Of a stretch of 64,000 nt of DNA, positions 49,470-61,866 are shown in pieces. Source of the DNA: Argentina anserina (taxonomy: Eukaryota > Streptophyta > Magnoliopsida > Rosales > Rosaceae); the NCBI RefSeq assembly GCF_933775445.1, contig NC_065877.1, forward strand, positions 29,264,001-29,328,000, written 5' to 3'. Both the position numbers and the translations under genes were made by a program. The notes below the pieces were generated by a model. That model made no database searches and had not been told where the DNA came from. It was given only the letters and a program-made list of their open reading frames with translations. The first letter of the stretch is position 1. Every line of letters begins with the position of its first letter.

Positions 49470-52090
49470 TGTAATAACCCGATTTCTCGGATTCAAATTA
49501 TATGAATTCTTAGAATTGAATAACTTGGAAAATCTAATAAATCACATTTTTCGCTTCACGACGATGTCAAATCGAAAACGGAACCGTCTTCGGAAATCTA
49601 AATTGGAAACACGTTACGTTTCCGCGACGCGGGAGTCGACTTGTACTCTGTCGCTCGTTTATAAAAACTTCCTTCACGAAAGTTGTAGAACTAGTCAATA
49701 TGATTTCATGGACGCTTCACACGTTTTATTAAAACGTCGTAGGTGAAAGTTATTAGCGACGGAAGTTAGTTTTCGATTTTGGAAAAAATATAAAAGGGAA
49801 TTTTTAGAAACTAGAGTTTCCAAAAACATAAACCCTCATTTCACTCTCTCTCTCTCTCTCTCTCACCCCGTAGCCCTCTTCTCTCTCTCCCCGACCCTCT
49901 CTCCTTCCCTCTCCTCATCGCCGACGATCTCCACGACTCCGGCCTTCGTGGCCCTCACCGCCCGTCTCAAAAGCATTGCACAGTGCTCAGCAGCGGCCCT
50001 CGAGCTCGACACGCCTCCCCTCACCGCCGTGAAGCTCGCGTGACAACCCAAGGCTCCTGCGTTTCCACCGCGGTCCAAGCTTCGTCGCTGGCAAGACCAG
50101 AGCACGGGGACCAGCTCACCATCGCCGAAGCCATATGCAAGCAAGTTGGAGTCGAATAGCGCCGCCGGCCTCACCCCTCACGAAAGCAACCCCGTCGGCA
50201 TTCCGGCAGTTCTAAGGCTCCACATAGGTACAGAAATGCTTTAATCGAATGATTTGAGTGATTGTATATTGTTGTGAAGATTTGTGGAGGATTTGGAAAA
50301 GTTTCGGAGGAGGAGGATGGGAGGTTCGTACCGCTGCCTAGGGCGGCGCGTAGGGGAGCGTGAGGGGGCAGGAGGCAGCATTAGGTCGTGGAATGGAGGA
50401 AGGGAAGAAAAGGAGGAGTTTTAGGCGGCAGTAGGCAACCCACGCGCGCCGGTATGAGCGGCGCGTGAGCTCCACGCGCTGCTACTATGGATGGCGCGTA
50501 AGCACCACATATGGCTGCCAGAGAGTGGCGCGTGAACCCCACGCGCCGCCACGAGCGGCGTCGCGTGAATAGTAATTTCCGAACAATATTTTTTGTAAAA
50601 AGAAATTCTGTATAGTAATTGTAAAAGTGATTTACGTACAGTAATTGTAAAAGTAATTGTAAAAGTAATTTATGTTCAGTATTTGTAAACGTAAATTTCT
50701 GAAATAGTAAATCGGTAATTAGTATTTACTGGAATAGTATTTACAATGGAATAGTACATTGGTGTAGAAGAATACCTAAATAGTATGTACATGTACAATA
50801 ATACGTGAATAGTATTTATGTGAACAGTAATTACATAAAAACCGTAAATTGCTGAACAGTAAAACAGTAGTACTGATTCGGTATTTGAGGTTTTACATAA
50901 CGATTCTAACTATTTTTTTATACAACTAGGTGATCGACAAAACAAGTAAAGGATTTGTTTTCGGTATTATGGAAATTACGCTAAGAAAAATAAGGTGAGT
51001 AAATCTCACTATGACGAGTCTACCCTTGGTGATGATTCACAGTTACACTTTATTTTAAAAGATCGAATTATGATATGTATATGATATAGTGGGTTGTGTA
51101 TGTGTATAAATGGTAAGATCAATACATATATATGAGTTTTTATATTATCTACTGTCATATTTATATTTCCAAATGAGTTTATTTATAGCACTGATATTTA
51201 TTTTATTTAAGCATGAATCGCTTGTCTTTTTATGGAATAACATGTGAGGAATGTATTGTACGTGGTTTTAACTTGAGTTATGTTAAAACGTTTTTTTGTC
51301 TTCGGACCTGTCTTCGGACGTGTTGGCATGTCAGAACCTAGCCTTGGCCGGGCGACAGTTACGATTCAGTTAGAGCTCTAGTCTGTCTGCCGGTGTATTG
51401 CATGAGGGGTAACAGATGAGTTACCGGCTTATGAGTACCCATTTTTTTTTGGATATTGGGTAACATATGGGTTGTCCAATGTCTGACGGCGTACTACATG
51501 AGGAGTAACAAATGAGTACCGGGGTCTCATGAGTACCCGTATTATGAATGTATTTGGGTAAACAGATGGGTTGCCCGATTTTTCATGAGCACTTATATTT
51601 TCAGATATTATTGGACAACCAGATGGGTTGTTCTGTGATTCATGAGTACATTTATAATTAAATATTTTAGGTATTTTTTTCTCCTGTATTATGATGCGTG
51701 CTATATTATGTTGTTTTACTCATACGAACTGCAAAGCTTACCGGGTTTGTGTTTACAATCCAGGTGCACCTATTTGAAGGTGTAGGGGATAGTTCTACAT
51801 GTGTGGATTAGCAGAATTGGAGGATTTCTCTGAAGATTTTGAAGTTTCTTTATTTTATTTTGTGGTGAGGATTCAGAGGATGTTACATTCCATTTGATAT
51901 AATGTTATTCCATTTGATATAATGTTTGAATTATAAATTGGTTTTGTAATAATCGATTCGACTGAGATGTATCATGAACTCAGTAACGATACGCTGTGAC
52001 TATAAAATGATTATGATTTATTGAGATTGTTTTAGAGTTTTTCATGGCTTTGTTTTTGAGTTTAACACTTGAAATTTCGGGATCGTGACA
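49470..52090 (+). repeat. Gypsy 3' LTR
   Basis: TGTAATAACCCGATTTCTCGG to GGGATCGTGACA, 2621 bp. It carries many substitutions against the 5' LTR, a longer CT run (49843-49864), extra GTAATTGTAAAA units near 50640-50680 and a local duplication of ATTCCATTTGATATAATG (51887-51925). This points to an insertion that is not recent. Confidence 0.95.
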
Positions 52091-53229
52091 GAAAATAAAA
52101 CACACTGTAGTACATTGTCTCACATCATGCGCTCTAATATCATGGGAATTCACCATTTTGGTGTCTACATGAATCCATGTCGTATGGAAACTAAATCCTA
52201 GACACCTCTTCTGCATGTGATTTCACTCATTCCCTAAGGACCATTAGGTATAACCCAAGCTAGATAAAACATATTAAGCCAAGGACTAATACTAGTATGT
52301 AGAATTGATATGAATTTATGAAAATACACATGGAGCTGTCACAAATAAATTATCTATACCCGAACAGCTGATAGAAAGAGAGAGAGAATTGGTCCAAAAG
52401 ATTTCTGATACATGAGTTGGGTTTTTGTCTCAAACTTGAATGAGTATGACAGAGAAGTAGGTGGAGATTGAACAAAAAATGTTGGGGGAGTAAAGAAGGA
52501 CATTGTTTAGAAATCTTGTAATGGAGTTCCTCCAATTCAAACCTGTCTTTGACTATATCCAATTCCCACCCAAGTTTATGGTTCTGCAAGAGACAGCTTG
52601 GCCGCTGTCATCTCCACAGTGCCATTCTGAGTTGTCACAGTTGAGGAATTAGGCTTAAGGAGTTAAAATTTGCAGAGATGGCTGATGAAGCCTATCATAT
52701 GCAGTAGATACTAGCAGACCAGTAATATTTGCTAGCATTGACATCCATGTGAGAGCTTTCATTTCAATTGCAATTATTTTGTTGGCAGTTGAAAGCATTA
52801 ATCCATCAAAATCGATCTTTCAGGGAAGTTTTATTTTCTTTTGATACAAATTTCAGAGAAATCGCTGCAGTTGTTTAAATAGTACTCCGTAGCATTGAAA
52901 CTGAACAAACTTGAACCGTTAGATTAGTCACTATTTGCAATGTGGCCACATAAACGACTCGCGCATATTTCCAAAAAGAGAGAAAAATTCATACTCAACT
53001 GATGAAGCTCTAGTTCTGCAGTAAGTCAAGTACTGGAAATTTCTAACAGGGAGTCTGGCTGGTTGCAGATCTTATAAATGCCATCACACGTCTCCCTATA
53101 ATTCCATCTTTTTTGTCATAGAGATGTGGTATGTGGAAGCTACTGTGAGAAAAAGTCCAAAAGGTTGAAACCCCTTAAATATCGCAGTTAATATTAACCT
53201 GCAACAATTACTGCTACTACTGAGAGGAG
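52091..53229. other. Intergenic DNA before the P450 relic
   Basis: AT-rich; no gene supported. Bases 53180-53230 may include more decayed P450 sequence. Confidence 0.45.
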
Positions 53230-53825
53230 TTGGTATCATTGAGTTGCAATACATTCTATCAGAACATGCTGAGATATGGGAAGCAAAAGACCTGGTGATC
53301 AAAATCTGACTTTGGTTGACACGAAGAAGATGAAGTACACATGGCAGGTTGCTCGTGGCACCTTTTTCCTCCCATCTTCGGCTATTCAGGAAAGCTATTG
53401 CTGATATTGAATATGAAGGATTCACTATTCCAAAAGGATGGAAGGTAAACATATTTTATACCAAGTAATGTGATATTAATTGATGTATAGTATCCGGATT
53501 AAGTTTTGGGCCTTTGGCGGTTAAATTTGTTAAGGTATTGTGGACAACATACGGAACACATTACGATTCAGAATATTTTGAAGATCCCTTCAGTTTCAAT
53601 CCAAGCCGTTTTGAGGAGTCTGTTCCGCGATATGCGTTTATGGCTTTCGGAGGAGGGCCAAGAGTTTGTGCAGGGTATCAACTTGCTAAGCTAAATATTC
53701 TTATTTTCATGCATTTCATTGTGACTCGTTATGACTCGTCTTTGCTATATCCTGATGAGCCTATATCCATGGATCCTCTCCCAGTTCCTTCATGTGGAAT
53801 GCCTATAAAAATTAGTCCAAAGTAG
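53230..53825 (+). pseudogene. Cytochrome P450 pseudogene, CYP716-like C-terminal part
   Basis: Two exon remnants, about 53230-53444 and 53535-53825, are separated by a 90-bp GT/AG intron in phase 0. The first encodes KRPGDQNLTLVDTKKMKY and TWQVARG, then reaches RKAIADIEYEGFTIPKGWK only through two one-base frame changes between about 53370 and 53400. The second is open: LWTTYGTHYDSEYFEDPF, the heme-Cys motif FGGGPRVCAG, and the tail MDPLPVPSCGMPIKISPK. These match CYP716-type enzymes (triterpenoid oxidases). More than half of the ~480-residue family length, including the membrane anchor and most of the I-helix, is missing. Confidence 0.87.
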
Positions 53826-53982
53826 TTTTGATGTATACAGCAAAGTTTCCATTTAACTCGATCAAAATTCTATTTATATACTGGGGAGAAAACTTTACAG
53901 CATTGTAGAGTTGATACATAATCACATTATAATAAGCAATTATAGGTTTCCAGTTAGGCAGTGTCTAAGAAAATTGTATCAT

Positions 53983-56876
53983 TCAAAACAATAACTCCTG
54001 GGAAACTTGATGCATGGTTGGTCGAGATTGTGGACTCGTTCGCAAGCATGCAAATGCAAGGTTTGCAACTGTAATTAATCTCTCAGCAGCTTGATTGTTA
54101 GGAGGCAAGAGGCGTGGATCCAAGACATCCTTCAAATGTATACCTTGTGCTGTTGATGTTGATGAAAGCGACAAAAAGTTGGATATGAGATCTCCGGGAT
54201 GCTTTCCCATGATCACTTCCAATGCTACCACTCCAAAGCTATATACGTCACATTTCTCATTTGGTTCCATTGTGTATGCCAACTCTGCAACAGTAAAGAT
54301 TCCTCAATTCATTGCCTTTGAAAATTTTGTTCATGTGATGAAACGTCTAACAGTATCAAAGGTTGCACTAGAATAATTAAACATATAAGAAGGACATAAG
54401 TACCTGGAGCACAATATCCAAATGTTCCTGCAAATGTAGTCCAACTAGAACCATTAGGCTTCAAAAGCCTAGCTGTACCAAAATCAGATACATAAGCTCC
54501 ATACTCTAGATCCAGCAGGATGTTCTTGCTTGATATGTCTCGATGAACTATTGGAGGCGAGCAATCATGGTGAATATAAGATAAAGCATTTGCAACATCT
54601 TTGACAACATTCAGCCTCTTCATCCAACCAAAATTACTCACATAATTTTCATCAGTCAATATGTTTTCCAAGCTTCCCCCTTCTATGAATTCGTAAAGCA
54701 GAAGAGGGTGCTGAGGATGTGCACAGAAACCATAAAGCTTCAATATGTTGCGGTGACGAATTCCTGAAAGAATATGAATCTCACTCTCCAAAGCCTTCAG
54801 CATTGCTTCTCCATCAGTATCCTGCAGCATGTGAAGTTTCTTTACTGCAACGATGCGATCTGTTTGCAGTTGAGCTTTATAAACACTTGCTGTTCCTCCT
54901 ACTCCTACACAATGTTTTGAGTTGAATGCATCTGTAGCTTCAACTATGTCTTCATACACAAGTAATCCATCCAAGCTCCAAACTTTAAACTGGTTTTCAT
55001 TTTGCGGTTCTTGGGTATGGCAAATCAGACACAGGACCCCAACTACTACAAATACGAAAAATAAAATACCTGAAATAACGGCAATGATGACAATGGTAGA
55101 TTTGTTACTCTTTTTCCCACCTCTTGTTGCAGATGGGCAGGCAATTAAACCGGTGGCATTACCACACAAGCCTCTGTTTTTTGTAAAAGCTCCAACTGGA
55201 GCCTCCTGAAATGCTTTATTGTTGGGAAGAGGACCTTCCAATTGATTGTAAGATATGTCAACAACTGTCAAGCTCAACATGTTATCAAAAGAGGATGGTA
55301 TTGAACCCAAGAGCTCATTGTGGGAGAGATTCAATGCTTCCAGCTTTTGCAACCCTCCAAGCTGTGCTGGTATACTATTCATTAGCAAATTATGACTCAG
55401 ATCAAGAGCTTGTAGAGATTGTATGCTTCCCAATTCAAGAGGGATGCTCCCACTGAATCCATTTCTGCTCAAATTCAAGCTCAACAACTTTCCGCACCCG
55501 TCTAATTGCTCTGGAATAAAACCAGTCAAATTGTTTGCTGCTAAGTTGAGATATTGCATATTGGCCAACATTCCAATCTCTGATGGGACACTTCCTGAAA
55601 ATTTGTTTTCTGCAAGGCTGAGGTTGAACAAGGATGATAACTTTCCTAGTTCCTTTGGGATTGTCCCGACAAGACTGTTCGAAGAAAGGTCAAGTACATG
55701 TAGCTCAGTTCCCTCAAGCTGAGGAATTCTCCCTGAAAGTCTGTTGTTGCTGAGTTTTAAGCTCTGCAAGCTTTGACACTTTCCCCAGTTCTCAGAAACC
55801 TCTCCATACAATCTGTTATAACTCAGATCAATATAAATCAATTTTGGATATATGCCAAGCTCTTCACTTAAATTTCCTGATAACTGGTTTCTTTCAAGCC
55901 TCAACCTAGTTAAGCTGGTACAGTTTCTTAAGCTTCTTGGTATTGAACCTGTCAAATGATTGGTATGTGCTGAAAATATTTCAAGCAATCCACCACTGCA
56001 TATATCTCCGGGAATAGAACCAGACAAGCCATTGTTGCTCAGAAAAATATTCTTCAAATATACAAGGTTATTTAACTCTAGAGGAATGGTGCCATTTAGT
56101 TTGTTATTTACCAATCCTAGATCAGTAAGAAACTTGAGTTTTCCTACTTCACTTGGGATGACTCCAGATAATTGATTATCCATCAAGTACAACTCTTTTA
56201 ACCTAGTCAGGTTTCCAATACTGGAAGGAATCGGTCCTGACAAAGCGTTTAGATGAAGGTCGAGAACAATCAAGTTGGACAGGTTTCCTATAGATGCTGG
56301 GATTGAACCAGTGAGATTGTTAAGTGATATGTCAATCTCACTTAGATAACTTAGCTTGTAGATGTCTTGAGGAATTTGACCAGAAATTTGATTTTGCTGA
56401 AATGAAAGAATGGATAAGTTGCCTAGCATTACAAACTCATTAGGAATGGACCCACTAATGTTATTGTGAGAAAGATCAAGGATTTCAAGACTAGACAAGT
56501 TACTCAAACTTGGGGGAATGATTCCGAAAAAGGCGTTATGGCTGAAGTTAAGGCTTAGGAGATTTGGGAAAGCTGGGAAACTCAAAGTATGAAGCGTACC
56601 TTTTAAACCAAAACCGGTGAGGTTGATATGGTTGATGGTTCCAAAGTTGTTGCAGGAAATCCCAACCCAATTGCAAGTGGTGTTGTTGTTTCCAATCCAT
56701 GAGGACAAGGGAGACATGCTTATGTTGTCAAGGCTTGACTTCCAAATCAAAAGAGCTTCTGCTTCTGCTTCTGTTGCTGCTGAGGATGAAGTTGCCAAGG
56801 AAGAAACCACTATGAAAATTAGCAGAAACTGTAAATCAGAAGTACAATTTAGTGGTTTCTGTTTCTGGATTGCCAT
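53983..56876 (-). CDS. LRR receptor-like kinase, subfamily XII-type/MIK2-like, two exons
   Basis: Plasma-membrane receptor kinase. Exons are 56876-54404 and 54284-53983, 924 residues. A signal peptide (about 1-34) is followed by a cap domain with TTCNWVGISCN, about 20 leucine-rich repeats (roughly 70-565), a membrane segment at about 591-618, and a kinase domain. The kinase has GVGGTASVYKA (about 655), VAVKK, HRDISSKN (about 776), DFGTARLL (about 795) and a split APE motif whose Glu codon is completed across the intron (about 825). All key kinase residues are present. The start at 56876 gives a proper signal peptide; an in-frame ATG at 56930 would add 18 residues before it. The repeat style (LSGSIP, LSHNNISGSIP) and LAYTMEPNEKCDVYSFGV resemble MDIS1-interacting receptor kinases; ligand unknown. 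The first subfamily label is uncertain; MIK2-like similarity is the safer statement. Confidence 0.93.
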
Positions 56877-56930
56877 AAATTTATGTTGAAAGAATGTTTT
56901 CGTTAACAGAAAACCATCTGAAAAAAGCAA

Positions 56931-58080
56931 CAGGTTTTGGCTTGAGAGGACTAGGTTGCAGACCTGTAGAAGTATTTAAACAAATTCAAGCCACTAAACC
57001 ATCATTGACAAAGACTTCCACCTGCTCTATAGTCAAGGCAGAAGAAAAAGGAAAGACATATGCTAGAGGCCAAACCTTGACTACATGCAAAGTTCCAAAC
57101 ATATGAACAGAGAGGTTAAATAACAGGGCAGCCTCATTCCACACCAAATCAAATTTCAGCCGTCTGTGAATTGCATTTGTCATTGACCCTTGGCTGTGTG
57201 ACAAATAGGAAGCCAAATTGAACTCTTTGGTCTTTTAAAATCTTAAAGTCATGATCGGTTGCACCTAGATTCAGTGTGTGAAAAGTGATGGTGTCGATGA
57301 TTTTCCAGTGGAAGTTTCACACTCGTTGAATATTGCTATTACTTGCATTGAAATTGAATCCTTAATTTCCACGTTCAGCATGCACGAGTCAAGAGCCTCC
57401 CATTGGCCGTTACTCTTGCTGGAGTATGAAAATTGTTCCTCGTTGTTCAATTCTCAATTATGGACATCAGAAAATGTACATCCCTAAACAATGTCAGCAA
57501 ACAGAGAGATTTTCCTATATATCCAGACTTTTGTTAAGGGGGACCAGATTTACTAAGGGAAAGATGCAGAAGGAAATCAAGTAAACATTAAGAAATTTCC
57601 ACTGAGCCAACTAAATTAAAAAGAAAAACGATTAAAATAGTTAGTGGACTGGGCTTATGGTAGTGTGACCGGGCCTTTTTGGCCTCCTCAAACCGTTCAC
57701 CTATAGAAATTAAAGGAAGAGATAACCTTCGGCACAGTATGAAAGCAGAATATGCAAGTATAGTTGATTCCCATTGAGTAATGAAAATAGAGCGTAGATA
57801 TAAGTAGATTAATCAATCACTTCCTACTCGCTACTTGTAGACACGGAAAATCGCGTGTACACAAAGCACTAACGAAGTATCTATATGTGAAATGATTAAG
57901 GTATAATTCTGTAGATATATTTCATTTCGTATATTGTATCAGCAGAGGTTCATTTCAAAAGGAAAAGAGCAAAATAGAGGCCATTTGAATTGTTTGACTT
58001 TGCATGTGGAAATCTTCTATCTGTTCATGGTTCTCAACTTTCTTCTTTTGCTTATGAATGTTAGGAACTATTTCAGCACC
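56931..58080. other. Upstream regions between two divergent genes
   Basis: Contains the promoter of the receptor kinase (minus) and that of the proteasome-like gene (plus). Short open frames here match nothing known. Confidence 0.45.
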
Positions 58081-61000
58081 ATGGAAGAGATAGAGTTGTC
58101 ATGGAGGAAGTTTAAGAGGAGCCGAGTAAGTGCACATTGTCAGGAGGAGTCTTGGAATGTGAAGTACAAAGCCCATCAGAGTCATTTTTCTGCTTCTAAA
58201 CAACTCAAAAGCAAACTCTCTGCAGGAGGTAATACACCTATGAACCATTGTCATATCAGTTGTGATGCTTATATATGAACCTAGTTATGGAGAACTGATG
58301 ATACCAAACATATATGTTCAGTTATTCATCAACTTAAATTCTGACTAATATAACTTTTTATATTCTTTATATATGTTAGATGTGTTGAACAAAGCTAAAG
58401 GTACTATCAATTTAGTAGTGCGCTTGGAAAGTGAAAAGAAAATAATCTATGGATGTGACTCTAGATTGACATTCAAAGAAAAAATAGGTAAGTTGCCGAT
58501 ATTCTAGTTTCTTCTTATTGATAATTGTAGCATTACTGCATTAGTATGTATATTATTTGCCGCAAAACTTTCGTCTCATTTACTTATCAGATTAAACCCA
58601 CCCTTAATAATTTATTAATTTACAGTTGAATAAGAGCTTTAATAGCTTTCTTTGGAGCTTGTGACATCTCCAGTAATTTTAACATGAACAAGTTTTGTCT
58701 GATATGAGTGATATTAGTCCGGTCATTCTTTTAGTTAAAACATTCAGTTTAGTGAATCTTTTGTTTTGTATGGATGCATTCAGTTTCTTTTTAATAGGAT
58801 GTGTGAATGAATTCTAAATACGCTTTATTTTTATCTCTAATTTTCTCAATTTTGTATTGAATTTACTGTTTTTTACTCAAACTAACACTTTATAATTTTA
58901 GTTGCAAACGAGCAATTGAAATTTGAACTCATCACTTCTACAGTAGCAGCCATGATGGTGGGAAGCGCCCTCAGATGTGAGAACATATGGAGACTATCAA
59001 GCCTCGGTACCGGTGGTCAATGGTCCCGAGGAGTGCGACTTGATGTTACAATGCGAAATATAAGTAAAAATAAAAACAACTTCTTTCTAGACTCTTCACT
59101 TTAGTCTCGTTCAATCCATCATTGAATCCAGTCTTTTCAAAAGACGTGTTATCAAGTACGCACCTGAATAATGAATCTCTAAGGGTAAACTTACGCTCAG
59201 TAGGGCCAAACATCTTTAGGTTATTTTTAACTATGTTACACAATCAAATTATCAACTAGTAACAAATAAACAACAACGGTGCAATGCATGACTACAAATG
59301 AACTTCTTCCACTCAATTACTAGACAATCAGATCATATAACAAAACATTGACTCTACACGTCCCATACCATGCAGATGTTCCGTGATATAACCTAACATA
59401 TATAAACCAATAATATCTTGACGGATGTGTTTCATTTGTTAGTCGTCTTGCTAATCTCATGGGGTACCAAACCCGAAACTCGATAAGATTATTTTATCGA
59501 CTCCGCGTCGAAGGGACATACTTTGCCCACATTTGTGCACGTTGGGCCAACCATAGACCTTGACATGCCCCATAAAAAAACTCAACTACACAAAAGGCAT
59601 TTTTTTTATCTCAATCTCATCTTTCCACAGTCACCACTCTCAAATACATAGTCACCGGACCTCTCAATGAATTATGTATGCCAATTGAATAACGATAATC
59701 GCAATAAAATATTTAACACATGTTTTTATGGAAACTGGTAACACAGATCTTATGTAATATCAATTCCACATGCTTTTTATCGAAAGCGATAACCAACAAG
59801 AGTTAATCAAGCAACATCATACAAATCACTCAATTCAAATTCAATTCCAATTATTAATTTAAATACAGAGGTTCTCTGAGAGACCCTACATCAAAACCAA
59901 GTTAACTTTGATGCTCAGCGAACTGCCGGATCATAAATCGCGACACCTAAATGAGAAACCACCGTTGGATATAGTCCAAACCTATAGGATATGAAGAGTA
60001 CGTCAATACGAATTCGTAGCCACTCGCGGATTACGAATCAGAGTTATATATCAAAACTTATGATATGCGGAAGTTTCATTACAAAACTAATAAAATAATA
60101 ATAAAACTAGAAAGAGAATGTTTGTAGAGATAAAAAGTCACCGCTGAAAAGAGGGGGCATAAACCCTTCATGTTGCCCCATGGCAGCCAATGATTGGTAT
60201 ATTGTTGTCACGTGTCAACACCACAACAGCTTATTCTCTAATTAAGCCACCAAGTAACATGTGGCAAATGACTAATGTTGATAATGAACGGGTCCCTTGC
60301 ACCTGCCACATCCCACCTTTTGGACCAATATGAGATTGCCACATCACCATGCGATAAAATTTTGACTAAATTTTAGAAAATCGTTAAAATTAGATTGGAT
60401 TCTGAAAGATTCACCGAAAAATACAACGAACTTGTGGCAACCTCTACTTTCTATTTTTCCAAAGAAAAATAGAACTTTACATACTCCAAGAATTAGGATG
60501 TTACAGAGGCGCATGCAAGACTACTGTGGAGTCCAAGAAAATGAGCAAAAGACTATTCATTCCATATCCGAGTATGGTAGTAAGATACCAAGAGAAGATG
60601 CATATAAATACTTGTCAGAATGTTTTGTTATGGGCATTGAAACTGAGACAAGTATCTATCTTCTAATGCAAAAGTTTATAATATACATACTATAATTTAC
60701 TAATCCAACTCTTAATAATGCAGACTTCTATCATATATCATGTTTCTAACATTTACTATATATTATACGTGAGTGTTTTGGAACTGTATAACTACATTAG
60801 TGAATAGTAGTGGGCTTGTTGGGGTGGGTTGAATGTGGCTGTTAGGTTATGCGTGAAGTCATCTGGCTACCGTAACGGAAAAATGAATAGTAACGTCAGC
60901 AGTATAGGTGGAGTGTTTTAGCTAGGTCATGAACATTAACGGCCTGGGAGTGGGTATGGCCGGTTGTTTGTTGGGGTGTTTGGGTTGACAGTTGTTGGGT

Positions 61001-61866
61001 TTTTCTTTCTCTACGAATCCTCATGCATCAGTGTACTCTCTATCTCTCTCATTAATAAGTTCACCCAATGGAATTAACTAAAAAACAATCTAAGATCGTT
61101 GAAGAATTCAAGCAAACTTCTTATTTGTTTTAATTGGTTTTTATTTCAATCCTGCAATTTAGGAAAATTTTGAAATCTCAAAATTAATCAGATGAAATTT
61201 ATCTATGATTTACGACCCGCGGCAAAGCGCGAGAACATTTGCTAGGTTATTATGAGACAAAAGGGAAGCATATACAGAAATCAGAGAAGGTGGAGGGTAC
61301 TTTTGCTGCTCTGGGAATTAAGAAGACTATGGCTCGTACAACATGGGATAAAGAGTTAGAAGGACGTAGCCTTGACCTACAAGTAGCAACTGATGCAGTT
61401 TCAATGGTACTGCTAGATACAACGTCGGCCTTTCCTGACATTGGTGGGGTATTACGAGGTATTGAGGTAATTATCATGAATTCAAAATTATAAACATGAA
61501 GAAATTTTTCTTCAATAAGCCCTCATTAATCATTTGTTTACTTATAACAGTGATACAATTACATTAAAAAAACAGTGATACAATTGATAAAGAGATCCAA
61601 ACAACTGCTTCTATCCTTTATCTTCAATTTTATGGTCGGTTCAGAGAGAGTTGGGGACTAGATCATTCTTCATATTCTATATTCCAATTATCAAGATAAG
61701 TGATCTATGTCAGTGGCTATGGTAATACTTTTCTTTTATTAGTAAATATTAGTATAATTTATAATTAGGATGCATTCTTGAGTTATCCTTTACATATTGT
61801 GATTGATTCTTGCAGGCAGTCCCGGAAGTGAAGACTGCATGTGGGTCATCCATTGACACAACTTGA
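58081..61866 (+). CDS. Diverged proteasome beta5-like subunit gene, interrupted by LTR-like DNA; possibly a pseudogene
   Basis: Exons with agreeing phases are 58081-58228, 58380-58487 and 58902-59006, then after the insertion about 60506-60651, 61246-61466 and 61816-61866 (stop). After a propeptide-like stretch comes KGTINLVV with the Thr of an N-terminal nucleophile, then CDSR and NEQLKFELI. Counted from that Thr, Asp is at 19, Lys at 35 and a GSA motif Gly at 49. These are the beta5 positions 1, 17, 33 and 47 shifted by two. Later parts align weakly (SISEYGSK; VEGTFAALG; DIGGVLRGIE), but the auxiliary residues of beta subunits (Ser129, Asp166, Ser169) look replaced. The join from exon 3 to exon 4 across the inserted DNA is unresolved, and the first exon's start is a choice among frames. 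It is either a diverged subunit gene or a decaying copy. Confidence 0.6.
59044..60505. mobile_element. LTR-like insertion inside the proteasome-like gene (left border uncertain)
   Basis: On the minus strand this block starts TGTAACATCCTAATTCTTGG at 60505, a typical gypsy LTR start, and runs without coding potential. A candidate left end is TGTTACAATGCG at 59044. No matching flanking duplication was found, so the element class and left border are tentative. Confidence 0.4.

Larger units (their letters stand above)
42257..52090 (+). mobile_element. Ty3/gypsy retrotransposon of family A, full-length but broken (Del/Tekay-like)
   Basis: Two long LTRs (42257-44790 and 49470-52090) surround a tRNA-Met primer site, gag, protease, reverse transcriptase, RNase H, integrase and a purine tract. 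The order RT-RNase H-integrase identifies Ty3/gypsy. The integrase end carries VFHISLLRRYVPD and a short WELES-containing tail like the chromodomain-type ends of Del/Tekay elements; the clade is inferred. The coding region has many stops and several frameshifts. The outer flanks (TAAAG and GAAAA) do not match, unlike the three solo LTRs of the family. Confidence 0.93.

Noticed and set aside
42252..52095. TAAAG / GAAAA as a target duplication of the full gypsy element
   Set aside because: Only three of five bases match, at or near chance for AT-rich DNA.
54719..56889. Plus-strand frames of 68-99 codons
   Set aside because: Antisense of the LRR kinase coding exon.
56986..57216. Minus-strand frame of 76 codons upstream of the receptor kinase
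   Set aside because: No family resemblance and lies in the kinase promoter region.
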